A stretch of 64,000 nucleotides of DNA from Burkholderiaceae bacterium (GCA_021208885.1 JAJOJF010000022.1:62001-126000); one strand, 5' to 3'; shown: positions 48,032 to 57,944, counted from the stretch's first letter. The notes: generated by a model not told the origin, from the sequence alone. Numbers and translations are program-made.

Positions 48032-48097
48032 TAGACCACATCTGGATCAAATTGCAAATCGGGTTTTTACTAGTCACCGAATGATTATTGGCCAGCA

Positions 48098-48442
48098 TCA
48101 GCTCTTGGCTGTTGCCGACTGAAAAAGCACCGTGCAACGTGCCCCTGAGCGGCAATAGGCCAGTATTGGCGCGGGCAAGGTCTGCAAAAGCTCAGAAAAC
48201 TTGGTTACATCATCAGCCGAGATTGCACCACTGACCACTGGCTGATAGGCGACTCGAAGGCCAGCCTCACGTGCTGCAGCGCTCACCGCTTCGGCAGTGG
48301 GCTGGTCAGCTCCTCCCTCATAGTCCGGGCGGTTGATAATCACACTTTTATAGCCAGCCTCTGCCACGGCGGCCATATCATCGGGCCCTAGTTGAGGCGC
48401 CACGGCAAAGTCGGGGGTTAATCGCTGAATGGGGGTCGACAT
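48098..48442 (-). CDS. TIGR01244/DUF442-family phosphatase/sulfurtransferase-like protein
   Basis: GYKSVIINRPDYEGGADQPT...AYCRSGARC (Cx5R-like). Confidence 0.8.
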   Translation of the reverse strand: MSTPIQRLTPDFAVAPQLGPDDMAAVAEAGYKSVIINRPDYEGGADQPTAEAVSAAAREAGLRVAYQPVVSGAISADDVTKFSELLQTLPAPILAYCRSGARCTVLFQSATAKS

Positions 48443-48524
48443 AAAAAACTCCGTATGATGACGAGTTCTCTAGGTTACTAATACATCACGTTTCAGTCAC
48501 GCAATTCCCGAGATTTTTAGGCTT

Positions 48525-49286
48525 ATGTCATACATTCGAAGCCACACGATCGATTCGACAGTTCTGGTTCGGTATATCGACCCTAACACGGTCAAAGACG
48601 CCCGACTGATCGAGCGCATGATGAGTTGGCTGGATAAGACGGAGATCGCCAGGCTCGCACGCTTTGTTTATGAGGAGCATCGCCATGCATTTCTAGTTAG
48701 CCACGCGCTTACTCGCAAGATGCTGGCGAACTCGCTTGACTGCAGTCCACAGGACATAAGGTTTGAGTTAACTGGGCGCAACAAGCCCGTGCTTGCTGCA
48801 CCACTGAGTGAAACCGGCTTGCACTTTAATCTTTCCCACACCCAAGGCTTGGCCGTCGTCGCACTAGCTGCCACGCCGCTTGGTGTTGATACGGAGTGGC
48901 TGGGTCGCAAAACTCTGGGACCCGAGTTAGCCATGCGTTACTTCACGCAAATGGAGCAAGCCGATATTCTGAGTCAGCCTGAGAGCCAACAGCACAACCG
49001 TTTTTTGACATACTGGACACTGAAAGAGGCATTTCTGAAGGCTCAGTCCTGGGGTATCGTCGACAGCTTGAACGGCTTTGAATTTGAGTTAAGCCCGGCA
49101 AACCAAGGACTACCGAATCGCATTCGTCTACGAATTCGTGACGCCAATCTCACGCCAACCCACCCTTGGCGCTTTCATCATTGGCAAGTCACACCCGAGC
49201 ACTTGGTCAGCTTGGCGGTTTCCGCCAGATTATCACCAGTCACCAAAATCGATCTCGATCCATGGTCACCAAATGACTGGAGCTAG
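48525..49286 (+). CDS. 4'-phosphopantetheinyl transferase (Sfp-type)
   Basis: FNLSHTQGLAVVAL; LGVDTEW; FLTYWTLKEAFLKAQSWGI. Confidence 0.88.
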   Translation: MSYIRSHTIDSTVLVRYIDPNTVKDARLIERMMSWLDKTEIARLARFVYEEHRHAFLVSHALTRKMLANSLDCSPQDIRFELTGRNKPVLAAPLSETGLHFNLSHTQGLAVVALAATPLGVDTEWLGRKTLGPELAMRYFTQMEQADILSQPESQQHNRFLTYWTLKEAFLKAQSWGIVDSLNGFEFELSPANQGLPNRIRLRIRDANLTPTHPWRFHHWQVTPEHLVSLAVSARLSPVTKIDLDPWSPNDWS

Positions 49287-50024
49287 CTAGTTCGCAGTGT
49301 CGTACACACACCGAAAACCAACATATACCGCGTAAAAATCTGCTGCTTTGTACTGCATACCGCTCGCTGTCATCTTGCCAGGCCCGTACCACCAGGAACC
49401 ACCAGCCGTTAGCCTGTCTTTGCCGCGCGCGTCAGCTAGCCACTCCCAGACATTGGCGCCCATGTCGTACAAACCGTTCACACCCGCCGCAAAACTTGCC
49501 ACAGGCGCATGCTCAGGCCAGCCGTCATCGTCACCCACAGTGTTGGCACCCCGTCCTGTGTCACCTGTTGGGTACTCGTAGGTTTTACCGGATTCAAACG
49601 GCTCGGGTGGCTCAGAACGAGTTTCCACATAGGCGGCCTTGGACCATTCATCCCTCGAGGGCAAGCGTCCGCCTTTGGCCTTGCAATACTGATCCGCCTC
49701 AAACCAGCTGACATGAACAGCAGGCTCTTTGTCATTAGCCGGCTTGCCATAGGGGGTGCGGAAATTCCAGCCTTGGCGCTGTTGCCAGTCAAAACGATAC
49801 TCGTAGCCACCGCCAGCACGCTCAGCGGCGGTTTGGAGATTGTTTTGTTGGGCAAACTCGCCAAATTGCGAAATCGTAACCTCGGTACTGTCGATCCAGA
49901 AGACGGGCGGCTGCCCAATCGGCATGCGTTCGGCATGCCCGACAATGGGCGTCATCGACAGCAAGCCAATTGTGGACGCCCAAAGACTTGCCCGACTTTT
50001 AAGTTCACCTCGTACAAACAACAT
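49287..50024 (-). CDS. secreted SUMF1/formylglycine-generating-enzyme-like domain protein
   Basis: PAVHVSWFEADQYCKAKGGRLPSRDEWSKAAY; GLYDMGANVWEWL; N-terminal signal-like segment; ORF up to 50099. Confidence 0.78.
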   Translation of the reverse strand: MLFVRGELKSRASLWASTIGLLSMTPIVGHAERMPIGQPPVFWIDSTEVTISQFGEFAQQNNLQTAAERAGGGYEYRFDWQQRQGWNFRTPYGKPANDKEPAVHVSWFEADQYCKAKGGRLPSRDEWSKAAYVETRSEPPEPFESGKTYEYPTGDTGRGANTVGDDDGWPEHAPVASFAAGVNGLYDMGANVWEWLADARGKDRLTAGGSWWYGPGKMTASGMQYKAADFYAVYVGFRCVYDTAN

Positions 50025-50116
50025 ACCACCCCCATAAAAGACAAATTGCCGCTTGTCGTGCTTTGCGCAATACTGCAACTCTCTAAGAACACCAGACATT
50101 AAACACTGGAGACATC

Positions 50117-50728
50117 ATGATCCTGGTCGGACGTTACCTCTCACCCTTCGTGCGTCGCGTAGGCACTACGTTGCACTGGCTAAACATTCCCTTTGAGCAT
50201 CGTCCGCTCTCACCGGCACTCGACCCCGATGCTGTGCGCCCATATAACCCCATGCTCAAAATACCCGCACTGGTGCTAGATGATGGCGAAATCCTGATCG
50301 AAAGCAGCGCCATTCTTGACAGCCTCCTGCAAACAATTCCTGACCAAATGCTGCTGCCAGCTAGTGGGCTGGCCAGACGTCGGGTCCTGCAGCAAAGCGG
50401 CATCATGACCAGTGCGCTAGACAAGTCCGTTGCTGCCGTCTATGAAAAAACCAAACGCCCAAAAGAAAAAATTCATCAGCCGTTTCTAGACACCCTCATA
50501 GCCCAGGCTCAGGCCGGCGTTGACCAAATAGAGGCGCAGGTCGCTGCTGGCAAGTTTGGTGGCACTACCAACCCCACCATTGCTGACATCACCGCGGCAG
50601 TGGGCTACACCTTTATGAACGCCATGCTGCCTGATGCCTGCAATGCCGAGCGTCAGCCCGCACTTGCCAAATTTGCGGGCGAGTTTGAGCAAACCAACGC
50701 ATTCAAAGCCTGCCAGTTTCAAGTGTGA
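50117..50728 (+). CDS. glutathione S-transferase family protein
   Basis: MILVGRYLSPFVRRVGTTLHWLNIPFEHRPLSP...NPMLKIPALVLDDGEILIESSAIL. Confidence 0.87.
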   Translation: MILVGRYLSPFVRRVGTTLHWLNIPFEHRPLSPALDPDAVRPYNPMLKIPALVLDDGEILIESSAILDSLLQTIPDQMLLPASGLARRRVLQQSGIMTSALDKSVAAVYEKTKRPKEKIHQPFLDTLIAQAQAGVDQIEAQVAAGKFGGTTNPTIADITAAVGYTFMNAMLPDACNAERQPALAKFAGEFEQTNAFKACQFQV

Positions 50729-51954
50729 AACCCTCTCCTGCCCCCTTCTACGGCTGGCGCGTGGTGCGTGCCACACTGGTGGTGGCGTTCGTATCATGGG
50801 GCTTTGCGCTTTACGCACCGAGCGTCTACATCGATGCACTTAGCCGCATACATGGCTGGTCAACAGCAACTGTGTCAACCGCGTTGAGTATGGCATTTGT
50901 GGTCAATGCCTTGTCGATTGGCTTTGTGGGCACGCTCGTTGGTCGTCATGGCCCACAAGCCGTCATGAGTGTGGGTGCAACAATCATGGCAACTGGATTC
51001 GTGGCGATCGGTCAGGTCAACAGCCAGTGGCAGCTTGTCGCGGCATTTGTCACCATGGGACTCGGTTGGTCGTGTTTATCGACTATCGCAGTGTCTGCCA
51101 CGATTGCGCCCTGGTTTGAGAAGTTTCAGGGCAAGGCCATTTCGACGGCGATGCTAGGGGCGAGCTTGGGCGGCATGCTAGGCGTGCCGATCACGCTGTT
51201 TCTAGTGCAAAGTCTGGGGTTCACTGCAGCCATGACTGCAATCGGAGCGATCACCGTTTGCACGATCGTGCCTATCAGCCTCTTGATCTTGCGTCGACGC
51301 CCCCAAGACTTGGGACTTTGGCCAGACGGCCTTGCACCCGAAGCTCGGGAAGTGCCGATTAACGAACGCGAATGGACACGAGCACAAGCGTTAAAAACCT
51401 TTGCCTTGCGCTCAACGATTATCACCTTTGGGCTCGCATTGATGGTGCAGCTCGGTTTTTTAAGTCAACAGGTCAAGTTGTTGCAAACTGAACTCTCTCC
51501 AACGGCGACTGGGTTGACTGTGTTGGCATCAGGCTCACTGGCCTTTCTCGGACGCGTTGTCTTGGCTCGGGTTGCCGATGAGGTCAACATTCGACTAACT
51601 GCCGCCTTGGTTCTGTGGCTAGCTGCGGCTGGCCTGCTCGTGGCAGCCATGGCCAATACAGCCACTTGGCTGGTTGTGGGCGTGTTGTTATTTGGATTTA
51701 ACGTTGGCAACTTGACGACCTTGCCGGCCTTGATAGTAAGACGCGAGTTCGGCGCCTTATCATTTGGCAAGGTATTTGGCATCACTGGCACCTTCATGCA
51801 GCTCATTAATGCTTGCGGGCCAGCGTTATTTGGTTTGCTGCACGACAGCACCGGCGGATACACCACGCCTGTCACGGTGGCTGCTGCCGTCATGTTTGGC
51901 GGCAGCCTGATTATTGCCCACGGCCAATGGCCCTGGAGCAAACGAAATCATTAA
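50725..51954 (+). CDS. MFS transporter
   Basis: FYGWRVVRATLVVAFVSWGFALYAPSVYIDAL; ORF overlaps the GST gene by 4 nt. Confidence 0.87.
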   Translation: MKPSPAPFYGWRVVRATLVVAFVSWGFALYAPSVYIDALSRIHGWSTATVSTALSMAFVVNALSIGFVGTLVGRHGPQAVMSVGATIMATGFVAIGQVNSQWQLVAAFVTMGLGWSCLSTIAVSATIAPWFEKFQGKAISTAMLGASLGGMLGVPITLFLVQSLGFTAAMTAIGAITVCTIVPISLLILRRRPQDLGLWPDGLAPEAREVPINEREWTRAQALKTFALRSTIITFGLALMVQLGFLSQQVKLLQTELSPTATGLTVLASGSLAFLGRVVLARVADEVNIRLTAALVLWLAAAGLLVAAMANTATWLVVGVLLFGFNVGNLTTLPALIVRREFGALSFGKVFGITGTFMQLINACGPALFGLLHDSTGGYTTPVTVAAAVMFGGSLIIAHGQWPWSKRNH

Positions 51955-51961
51955 AAACCCG

Positions 51962-52834
51962 TCAATTGCCAGGCACCTGCTCCTCAAACCAGTCCGCGAT
52001 TTGGACGGGCTTTAAAAAGGTGGTTTTTTTGCTGGCAAGAAGAGCATCAAGCATGTCTTCGAACTCACCAAAACGATGTGGCACACCCATGAGGTGGGGA
52101 TGCAGACCCAAAGCCAAGACACGGGGACGCGCCTCACATTCACGCTCAAAGAGACTGAGCGTTCGGCGCGTGCGGTCCAGAAACTGGCCTGTGACATGTT
52201 TTTCAATGGCATAAACGATCGAGTCGTTCAGCTCCAGGTTGTATGGCATGCTCATGATGGGACCCTCATCAGTTCGCATCCAGTTAGGCACGTCATCCAT
52301 GCACCAATCAAATACATAGCGCACACCCGCGGCCTTAAAGACTTCAAGACTGCGCTCGGTTTCGCGTAAACCTGGGCTTAGCCAACCAGCGACTGCCTGG
52401 CCGCTAAAGCGTCTAAGTTTGTCCAGGCTTTGCCCCACCACATCTTCTTCCCTGCCAGCATGCTGGACAGACTTTTGATGAAAGCCGTGACCAATGAACT
52501 CCCAACCCGCTTCGAGCATGGCTTCAGCCGCGCCGGGATAGGCATCAATGACACTGGCATTAATGCTGGTCGAGGCAGGCAGTCCCCTGTCTCTGATGGC
52601 CTGAATCATTCTGGGCAACCCAGCCCGCATGCCGTAATCGACCCAGGCAAAATTCGGCACGTCTGGAATTGTTTCCTTGCCGTGAGGCGGTGTAATGATC
52701 GTGCGTGGCATTGCCGCATCAAAACTCCAGTTCTCGACATTGACGACGAGGTGCACCAGAATCTGGCCGTCCTTGTGATGCGCTAGTGCCGGGCCAGCAT
52801 CAGAAAATCGATAGGGAACTCGTGGGTTGCTCAT
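51962..52834 (-). CDS. polysaccharide deacetylase-family protein (PuuE/allantoinase-like)
   Basis: HLVVNVENWSFDAAMPRTI...FAWVDYGMRAGLPRMIQAIRDRGLPASTSINA...GWEFIGHGFHQKS. Confidence 0.82.
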   Translation of the reverse strand: MSNPRVPYRFSDAGPALAHHKDGQILVHLVVNVENWSFDAAMPRTIITPPHGKETIPDVPNFAWVDYGMRAGLPRMIQAIRDRGLPASTSINASVIDAYPGAAEAMLEAGWEFIGHGFHQKSVQHAGREEDVVGQSLDKLRRFSGQAVAGWLSPGLRETERSLEVFKAAGVRYVFDWCMDDVPNWMRTDEGPIMSMPYNLELNDSIVYAIEKHVTGQFLDRTRRTLSLFERECEARPRVLALGLHPHLMGVPHRFGEFEDMLDALLASKKTTFLKPVQIADWFEEQVPGN

Positions 52835-52871
52835 TTACTTTCTCGCCTCTGCTGCAAAGTTTCCTAATGAA

Positions 52872-53651
52872 CTACTTGCCTTTAAATTCAGGAGATCGTT
52901 TCTGTGCGAAAGCCAAACGGCCTTGCGCGTAATCCTCGCTGGCAAAGCACCTCGCCACCGCCTGCGCGACTTGCTCGGCGCTAGGCGCTTTGGGGACAGC
53001 ATCAATGTGCTGCAAGGCCATTTTGATGGAAGCCAGCGTCAAGGGCGCAAGTTTGGCAATCGCTTGGGCTTGCGCATAAGCGTGCGCAAACACGTCTTCG
53101 ACACATGCATGCACAAGGCCAACTGATTGGGCCTCAGTTCCCCGATAAACCCTGGCTGTCAATAGCAATTCAGCTGTGCCTGGTCCGCCAAGGATTCGAT
53201 GCAAACGGGTCACATCCTCAAGCCCATAACCGAGCCCAAGCTTGCCCGCCGGCACCGCAAATCGACAATCCAGACTGGCATAGCGCAAGTCACAGGACAC
53301 AGCGATACCAACTCCTCCACCGTAGCAAACGCCAGAGATAGCAGCTATCACTGGTTTGCGGCAGGCGCCCACCGCCGATTCGGCAGCTTCGACACAAGCG
53401 TCGTAATACGCGACCGCCTCCGGGGTGCTGCGCAAGCTGTCAAATTCTGAAATATCAGCACCTGACACAAATGCCGCATTACCGTCACCTCGCAACACGA
53501 CAACCCGAACTGACTCGTCGCCTGATAAGGTGTCCATCAAAGCAGCCAACGACTGCCACATGCCGAGCGTCATGGCGTTCATGCGCCCCGGATTCGAGAG
53601 CGTTACTGTTGCAATACCGTTAGTATCTGTGTGACTGGTGACGGCAGCCAT
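52872..53651 (-). CDS. enoyl-CoA hydratase/isomerase family protein
   Basis: VSGADISEFDSLR; PVIAAISGVCYGGGVGIAVSCDLRYAS; ATG at 53651 preferred. Confidence 0.88.
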   Translation of the reverse strand: MAAVTSHTDTNGIATVTLSNPGRMNAMTLGMWQSLAALMDTLSGDESVRVVVLRGDGNAAFVSGADISEFDSLRSTPEAVAYYDACVEAAESAVGACRKPVIAAISGVCYGGGVGIAVSCDLRYASLDCRFAVPAGKLGLGYGLEDVTRLHRILGGPGTAELLLTARVYRGTEAQSVGLVHACVEDVFAHAYAQAQAIAKLAPLTLASIKMALQHIDAVPKAPSAEQVAQAVARCFASEDYAQGRLAFAQKRSPEFKGK

Positions 53652-53652
53652 T

Positions 53653-54849
53653 TCACACAACCCCATTATCGTGAAACTGCTTGATTTGCTCGGTCGAGTA
53701 ACCAATTTCGCCGAGCACCTCGTCGGTGTGCTCACCCCAACCTGGCGCCGGCGCGACTACTTTGGGCGGCGTGCGTGATAGCGACACGGGCTGGGTAATG
53801 TAATGCATGTCCTTGTCGTAAACGTCGGACAAGGAGGCCACAACGCCCAAATGTTTGACCTGCTCATCTTCAAACATCTGCGGCACGTCATAAACAGGAC
53901 CAGCGGGCACACCCGCGTTATTCAACGCTGTCACCCAATAGTGCACGGTGTTCCTGGCAAACTCCTGCTCGAGCAATTGCGTGAGTTTGGCTCTATTGGC
54001 AACACGCAACTTTTCTGTCTTGAAGTCAGGGTCTTGGCGCCACTCTGGACGCTTCAGGAGATCGCACAGTCGAATCCAATTGCCCTCACCTGAGGCGCCA
54101 ATGTTAAAGACGCCATCCGATGCGGTAAACAACCCCATTGGGCTGCTCGTTGGGTGATCATTGCCCACGCGCACTGGAATGTCACCGTCATTGAGATAAC
54201 GTGCAGCCTGAAAATCCATCATCGCAATTTGCGAATGCAACAACGACGCTTGCACCCATTGGCCCTTGCCGGACTGCTCGCGCTCAATCAACGCCAAAAG
54301 AATGCCAATGGCAGCGTACAAGCCAGCACTCATGTCTGCCACTGCCAATCCTGCCCGCACAGGACCTGAGTCAGGAAAGCCCGTCACAGACATCAAACCA
54401 CCCATGCCTTGCATGATTTGATCAAAACCCGGACGACCTGCATAGGGGCCAGTTTGGCCGTAGCCAGAGATGCTGGCCAGAATGATGCGGGGGTTAACCT
54501 TGGCCAGGGATTCGTAATCCAGCCCGAGTTTTTTCTTGATATCGGGGCGCCAATTCTCAACCACCACGTCAGCCGTCTCGACGAGCTTCATAAAAATCTC
54601 GAGCGCACCCGGTTTTTTGAGATTCAACGTCAAGGAGCGCTTGTTCCGGTTCAAGTTCTGGAAGTCACCCCCATGCCGATTGGCGGCAAACATCGCTTCG
54701 TTTGGATCTACCCCTTGCGGAGGTTCAATGCGGATGACATCAGCACCATAGTCCGTCAATACACGCACGCAGTTGGGTCCCGCACGAACACGTGACAAAT
54801 CCAAGACCCGAAATCGTTTTAATGCCTCTGAGGCCTGAATTTTGCTCAT
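53653..54849 (-). CDS. CaiB/BaiF family (type III) CoA transferase
   Basis: FRVLDLSRVRAGPNCVRVLTDYGADVIRIEPP; NRNKRSLTLNLK. Confidence 0.9.
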   Translation of the reverse strand: MSKIQASEALKRFRVLDLSRVRAGPNCVRVLTDYGADVIRIEPPQGVDPNEAMFAANRHGGDFQNLNRNKRSLTLNLKKPGALEIFMKLVETADVVVENWRPDIKKKLGLDYESLAKVNPRIILASISGYGQTGPYAGRPGFDQIMQGMGGLMSVTGFPDSGPVRAGLAVADMSAGLYAAIGILLALIEREQSGKGQWVQASLLHSQIAMMDFQAARYLNDGDIPVRVGNDHPTSSPMGLFTASDGVFNIGASGEGNWIRLCDLLKRPEWRQDPDFKTEKLRVANRAKLTQLLEQEFARNTVHYWVTALNNAGVPAGPVYDVPQMFEDEQVKHLGVVASLSDVYDKDMHYITQPVSLSRTPPKVVAPAPGWGEHTDEVLGEIGYSTEQIKQFHDNGVV

Positions 54850-56180
54850 GGTTGTTGTCCCTCTATCTTGAGCACCGGCAAGATGCCGTGCACTCCATAA
54901 ATGTCATTCTGTATTTGCCCAGCCAGCGCCAGCAATTGGACCTCGTTAAATGGCTTGGCAATCAACTGTATGCTCACCGGCAAACCATCGGGCGTTGTGC
55001 CTATCGGGATCGCCAATGCTGGCAAGCCGAGGTAGTTCACCCAGCCACAATATCTATGCAAGCCTAGCAGCTTGGCGGCCTTAAATTCCGGGTTACCCAG
55101 ATAAACCTCACTGGTTTTGGGTAAAAGGTCTATCTGAAGTGGTGCCATCATCACGTCGACTTTGCCAAACACATCATCAACAAAGGCTTTGAGGTGTTCA
55201 GGGCGTTGACGTAACGCTTCACGCCACCAGATGTTGGGAATCATCAGGCCATAGGAACCCAAGCCCGCGACTTGCGAACATGCGAGCCCATTGGCAATGC
55301 GAGCGCGAAGCGTCTGGCCAACCTCATACGCCATGACCATTTCCTGCAAAGCGCTTGCCCGCCTCTCATGATTCACGGGTGCAATGTGCGTCTGGCCATA
55401 GTGCCGCATTACCCGTCCTACGACGGCTAGAACCCGCTCATCCATCTGCACATCGTCTAGCCAATACCCCACCTTGATGGCAGCCCGCGAGTGCAGGTTT
55501 TGCCAGCGCAAGCCAGGCGCAAGTACTTGCATCAACTCGGCCACATCGCCCACGCTGCGAGCCAATACGCCAATCGAGTCCAGCGATGGCGACAAAATAG
55601 TCATGCCATCTCTGGGGATCAAACCATGCGTGGTCTTTAGCCCCATGACACCACACGTCATGGCCGGAATCCGGACCGAGCCAGCGGTATCCGTTCCTAG
55701 CGACGCGAAGACAATGCCACTGGCCACGGCAACAGCACTGCCGCTTGATGACCCGCCCACTGCCATGTCAGCACCCAAAGGATTAATGGGCGTAGGCAGG
55801 TGTCGCGTCTGTCCAGTGGCTGAACAAGCGTCTTCAGCCATGGTCAGTGCGCCAAAATTGGTAGCACCAGCCCTCTCTAATTGCTCTACGGCCCAAGCCT
55901 GGGACAAACCAGGCTTGGGACTACCGGCATCGCGGCCAAGCCCTGGACTGCGACCCGGGAGATCAAAAATATCCTTGTGCGCCAGGCCCACGCCCTGAAG
56001 TGGCTTGTTTTCGTCTGCCGTACTTTTGACGAGCGGAAAGACACAGGTGGTTGAATTGGTCAGCCTGCCAACACGCGAGAAATAGTCGTGCTGCTCACTC
56101 AACGCATCTGCAGGCGACTCACCGGAGCTTGCCAGACGCGCACGCAACTGCGCAATCGTGTTGCAAACGATCGCACTCAT
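54846..56180 (-). CDS. amidase-signature family hydrolase
   Basis: LAHKDIFDLPG (Lys), GGSSSGSAVAVASG and GTDTAGSVRIPA (Ser-cisSer-Lys elements). Confidence 0.9.
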   Translation of the reverse strand: MSAIVCNTIAQLRARLASSGESPADALSEQHDYFSRVGRLTNSTTCVFPLVKSTADENKPLQGVGLAHKDIFDLPGRSPGLGRDAGSPKPGLSQAWAVEQLERAGATNFGALTMAEDACSATGQTRHLPTPINPLGADMAVGGSSSGSAVAVASGIVFASLGTDTAGSVRIPAMTCGVMGLKTTHGLIPRDGMTILSPSLDSIGVLARSVGDVAELMQVLAPGLRWQNLHSRAAIKVGYWLDDVQMDERVLAVVGRVMRHYGQTHIAPVNHERRASALQEMVMAYEVGQTLRARIANGLACSQVAGLGSYGLMIPNIWWREALRQRPEHLKAFVDDVFGKVDVMMAPLQIDLLPKTSEVYLGNPEFKAAKLLGLHRYCGWVNYLGLPALAIPIGTTPDGLPVSIQLIAKPFNEVQLLALAGQIQNDIYGVHGILPVLKIEGQQP

Positions 56181-56458
56181 TGGTAAGTGGCCAGATAGTT
56201 TTCGAAGGCTTGCTGCAGGTCGTGTTTGGCTGAAATAGCGCTGTCTGTGAGTTCGACATCACCACTGGGTTTAACCTCAAAATCTGAATCCCTGAGGCTG
56301 ACGGTTAACCGGGCCAGATTTCTCAAAGCCCGGTCTCGTTCTTTTTGCGTCAAGAGCACCCCCGCCGACTTGACCTGCTGCTCGCCCGATTCACGCCAAT
56401 ATTGTTCGACGTCTATCTCTCCACTTAACAATGCCTGAGCATTGTTAGCGTCATTCAA
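56177..56458 (-). CDS. small AtzG/DUF4089-like candidate amidase partner subunit
   Basis: 93 aa, ATGA overlap with the amidase; central AGVLLTQKERDRALRNLARLTVSLRDSDFEVKPSGDVEL resembles the AtzG pattern. Confidence 0.55.
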   Translation of the reverse strand: MNDANNAQALLSGEIDVEQYWRESGEQQVKSAGVLLTQKERDRALRNLARLTVSLRDSDFEVKPSGDVELTDSAISAKHDLQQAFENYLATYQ

Positions 56459-56594
56459 TCGGATCTCCTACATTTTTATTGCTGTCATAAATATATTTGT
56501 AGTGGATTTATTAATTTTTAGCAACAGGTAAAATAAATTGTGGGGAATCAGGCTATTTTGCCGGAATACCCTGCATCCTATCGAGGCACATACC

Positions 56595-57281
56595 GTGGCT
56601 ACTTCTCAAAAAACACACAAGAATATTAGTGACCGCATTCGAGCCGATCTGGCTGAGCAAATCAGTCAAGGTTTGCTGGCACCTGGCGACACTATTGATG
56701 AGAACGAAATCGCAGCTCGCTTTGATGTCTCGAAAACACCGGTGCGAGAGGCGCTGCTGCAGTTAAAGGCGCAAGGACTTATCAGCAACCTGCCACGTGG
56801 TGGAGCGATCGTGGCAAAAATGGATCTTGCCCAACTGCTCAGTCTATGGGAATGGCTCGCTGAAATCGAAGCCGTTGCGATAAAGCTAGCCTGCGAGCGC
56901 ATGTCCACCAAAGAACTCGAAGCCTTGCAGCAACTTCACAAGCACAGCCAAAAGTTTGCTGACAAAGAAGACTGGGACGGTTGGCAAGCCTGCAATCAGC
57001 AGTTCCACCAAGCCGTCTATGTCGCCTCGCGTAACGCTTTTCTGAGACAAGAGGTCATGCGGGTGCGGGCCAGAACAGGTGTCTATCGCAGACACGCATT
57101 TGGTGCGCTCGGTGCCACCAAAACATCATTTGATCAGCACGGCGAGATACTGGAATTCCTTAAAAACAGAGATGGTGACGCCGCAGCAACGGCGATGCGT
57201 CGACACATCTTGCCAGCTAGCAGCACCACGGCGCTGACTAACTTCATCTTGAACATCCCGAAAGATCTGCTCGCCCGCTAA
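56595..57281 (+). CDS. GntR-family transcriptional regulator (FadR/FCD subfamily)
   Basis: IDENEIAARFDVSKTPVREALLQLKAQGLISNLPRGGAIVAKMD; probable GTG start 56595. Confidence 0.9.
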   Translation: MATSQKTHKNISDRIRADLAEQISQGLLAPGDTIDENEIAARFDVSKTPVREALLQLKAQGLISNLPRGGAIVAKMDLAQLLSLWEWLAEIEAVAIKLACERMSTKELEALQQLHKHSQKFADKEDWDGWQACNQQFHQAVYVASRNAFLRQEVMRVRARTGVYRRHAFGALGATKTSFDQHGEILEFLKNRDGDAAATAMRRHILPASSTTALTNFILNIPKDLLAR

Positions 57282-57355
57282 AAGCGGCTGAGAGTCAGCG
57301 ACCTTGCCAGCGTGCTACAAATAACCGCATAACGGGACAACAACAGGGGTTGCAG

Positions 57356-57817
57356 ATGCGCGAACTGAAGTTTGATGAACTCAAGTCACTGGTCGGCACA
57401 GAGATTGGCACAAGCGACTGGTGGGATGTCACTCAGGCGAGAATTAACCAGTTCGCGCAAGCAACGGGCGATTTTCAGTGGATACACGTCGATGAGGAGC
57501 GCGCCAAACAATCAAAGTTTGGAACAACCATTGCACACGGCTATCTGACTCTCTCGATGCTAGCAGGCAAACGATTTCAGACATTTGAAGTCACTGATGT
57601 TGCCATGACAGTCAACTACGGCCTGAACAAGGTGCGATTCCTGACGCCCGTCCCAAGTGGCAGTCGCACCCGCGCAAAATTTGAACTCATTAACGTCAAC
57701 GAGCGATCCGACGGTGGCCTAGAGTGCACATTTCGCGCTACGGTTGAACTTGAGAACGCCCCCAAGCCTGCTTGTATTGCAGAAACCATCTCGGTTTACT
57801 ACCCCGGCAAAACTTGA
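57356..57817 (+). CDS. MaoC-family (R)-hydratase
   Basis: INQFAQATGDFQWIHVDEERAKQSKFGTTIAHGYLTLSML hot-dog hydratase motif. Confidence 0.9.
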   Translation: MRELKFDELKSLVGTEIGTSDWWDVTQARINQFAQATGDFQWIHVDEERAKQSKFGTTIAHGYLTLSMLAGKRFQTFEVTDVAMTVNYGLNKVRFLTPVPSGSRTRAKFELINVNERSDGGLECTFRATVELENAPKPACIAETISVYYPGKT

Positions 57818-57944
57818 TCATCATCCACTGGATCAAAGCCCCTTAAGCGGCCAGTACAGCAGTGCAGTCTGAACGGGTGAAACAGTCATGTGTTACATCT
57901 GTTGCTGTCTGCTTAGTATTAATTTCCAGGAACCTTCACTGACC

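Noticed and set aside
49509-50102. 197-aa ORF antisense to the SUMF1-domain gene
   Set aside because: Shadow ORF; opposite strand has the conserved domain
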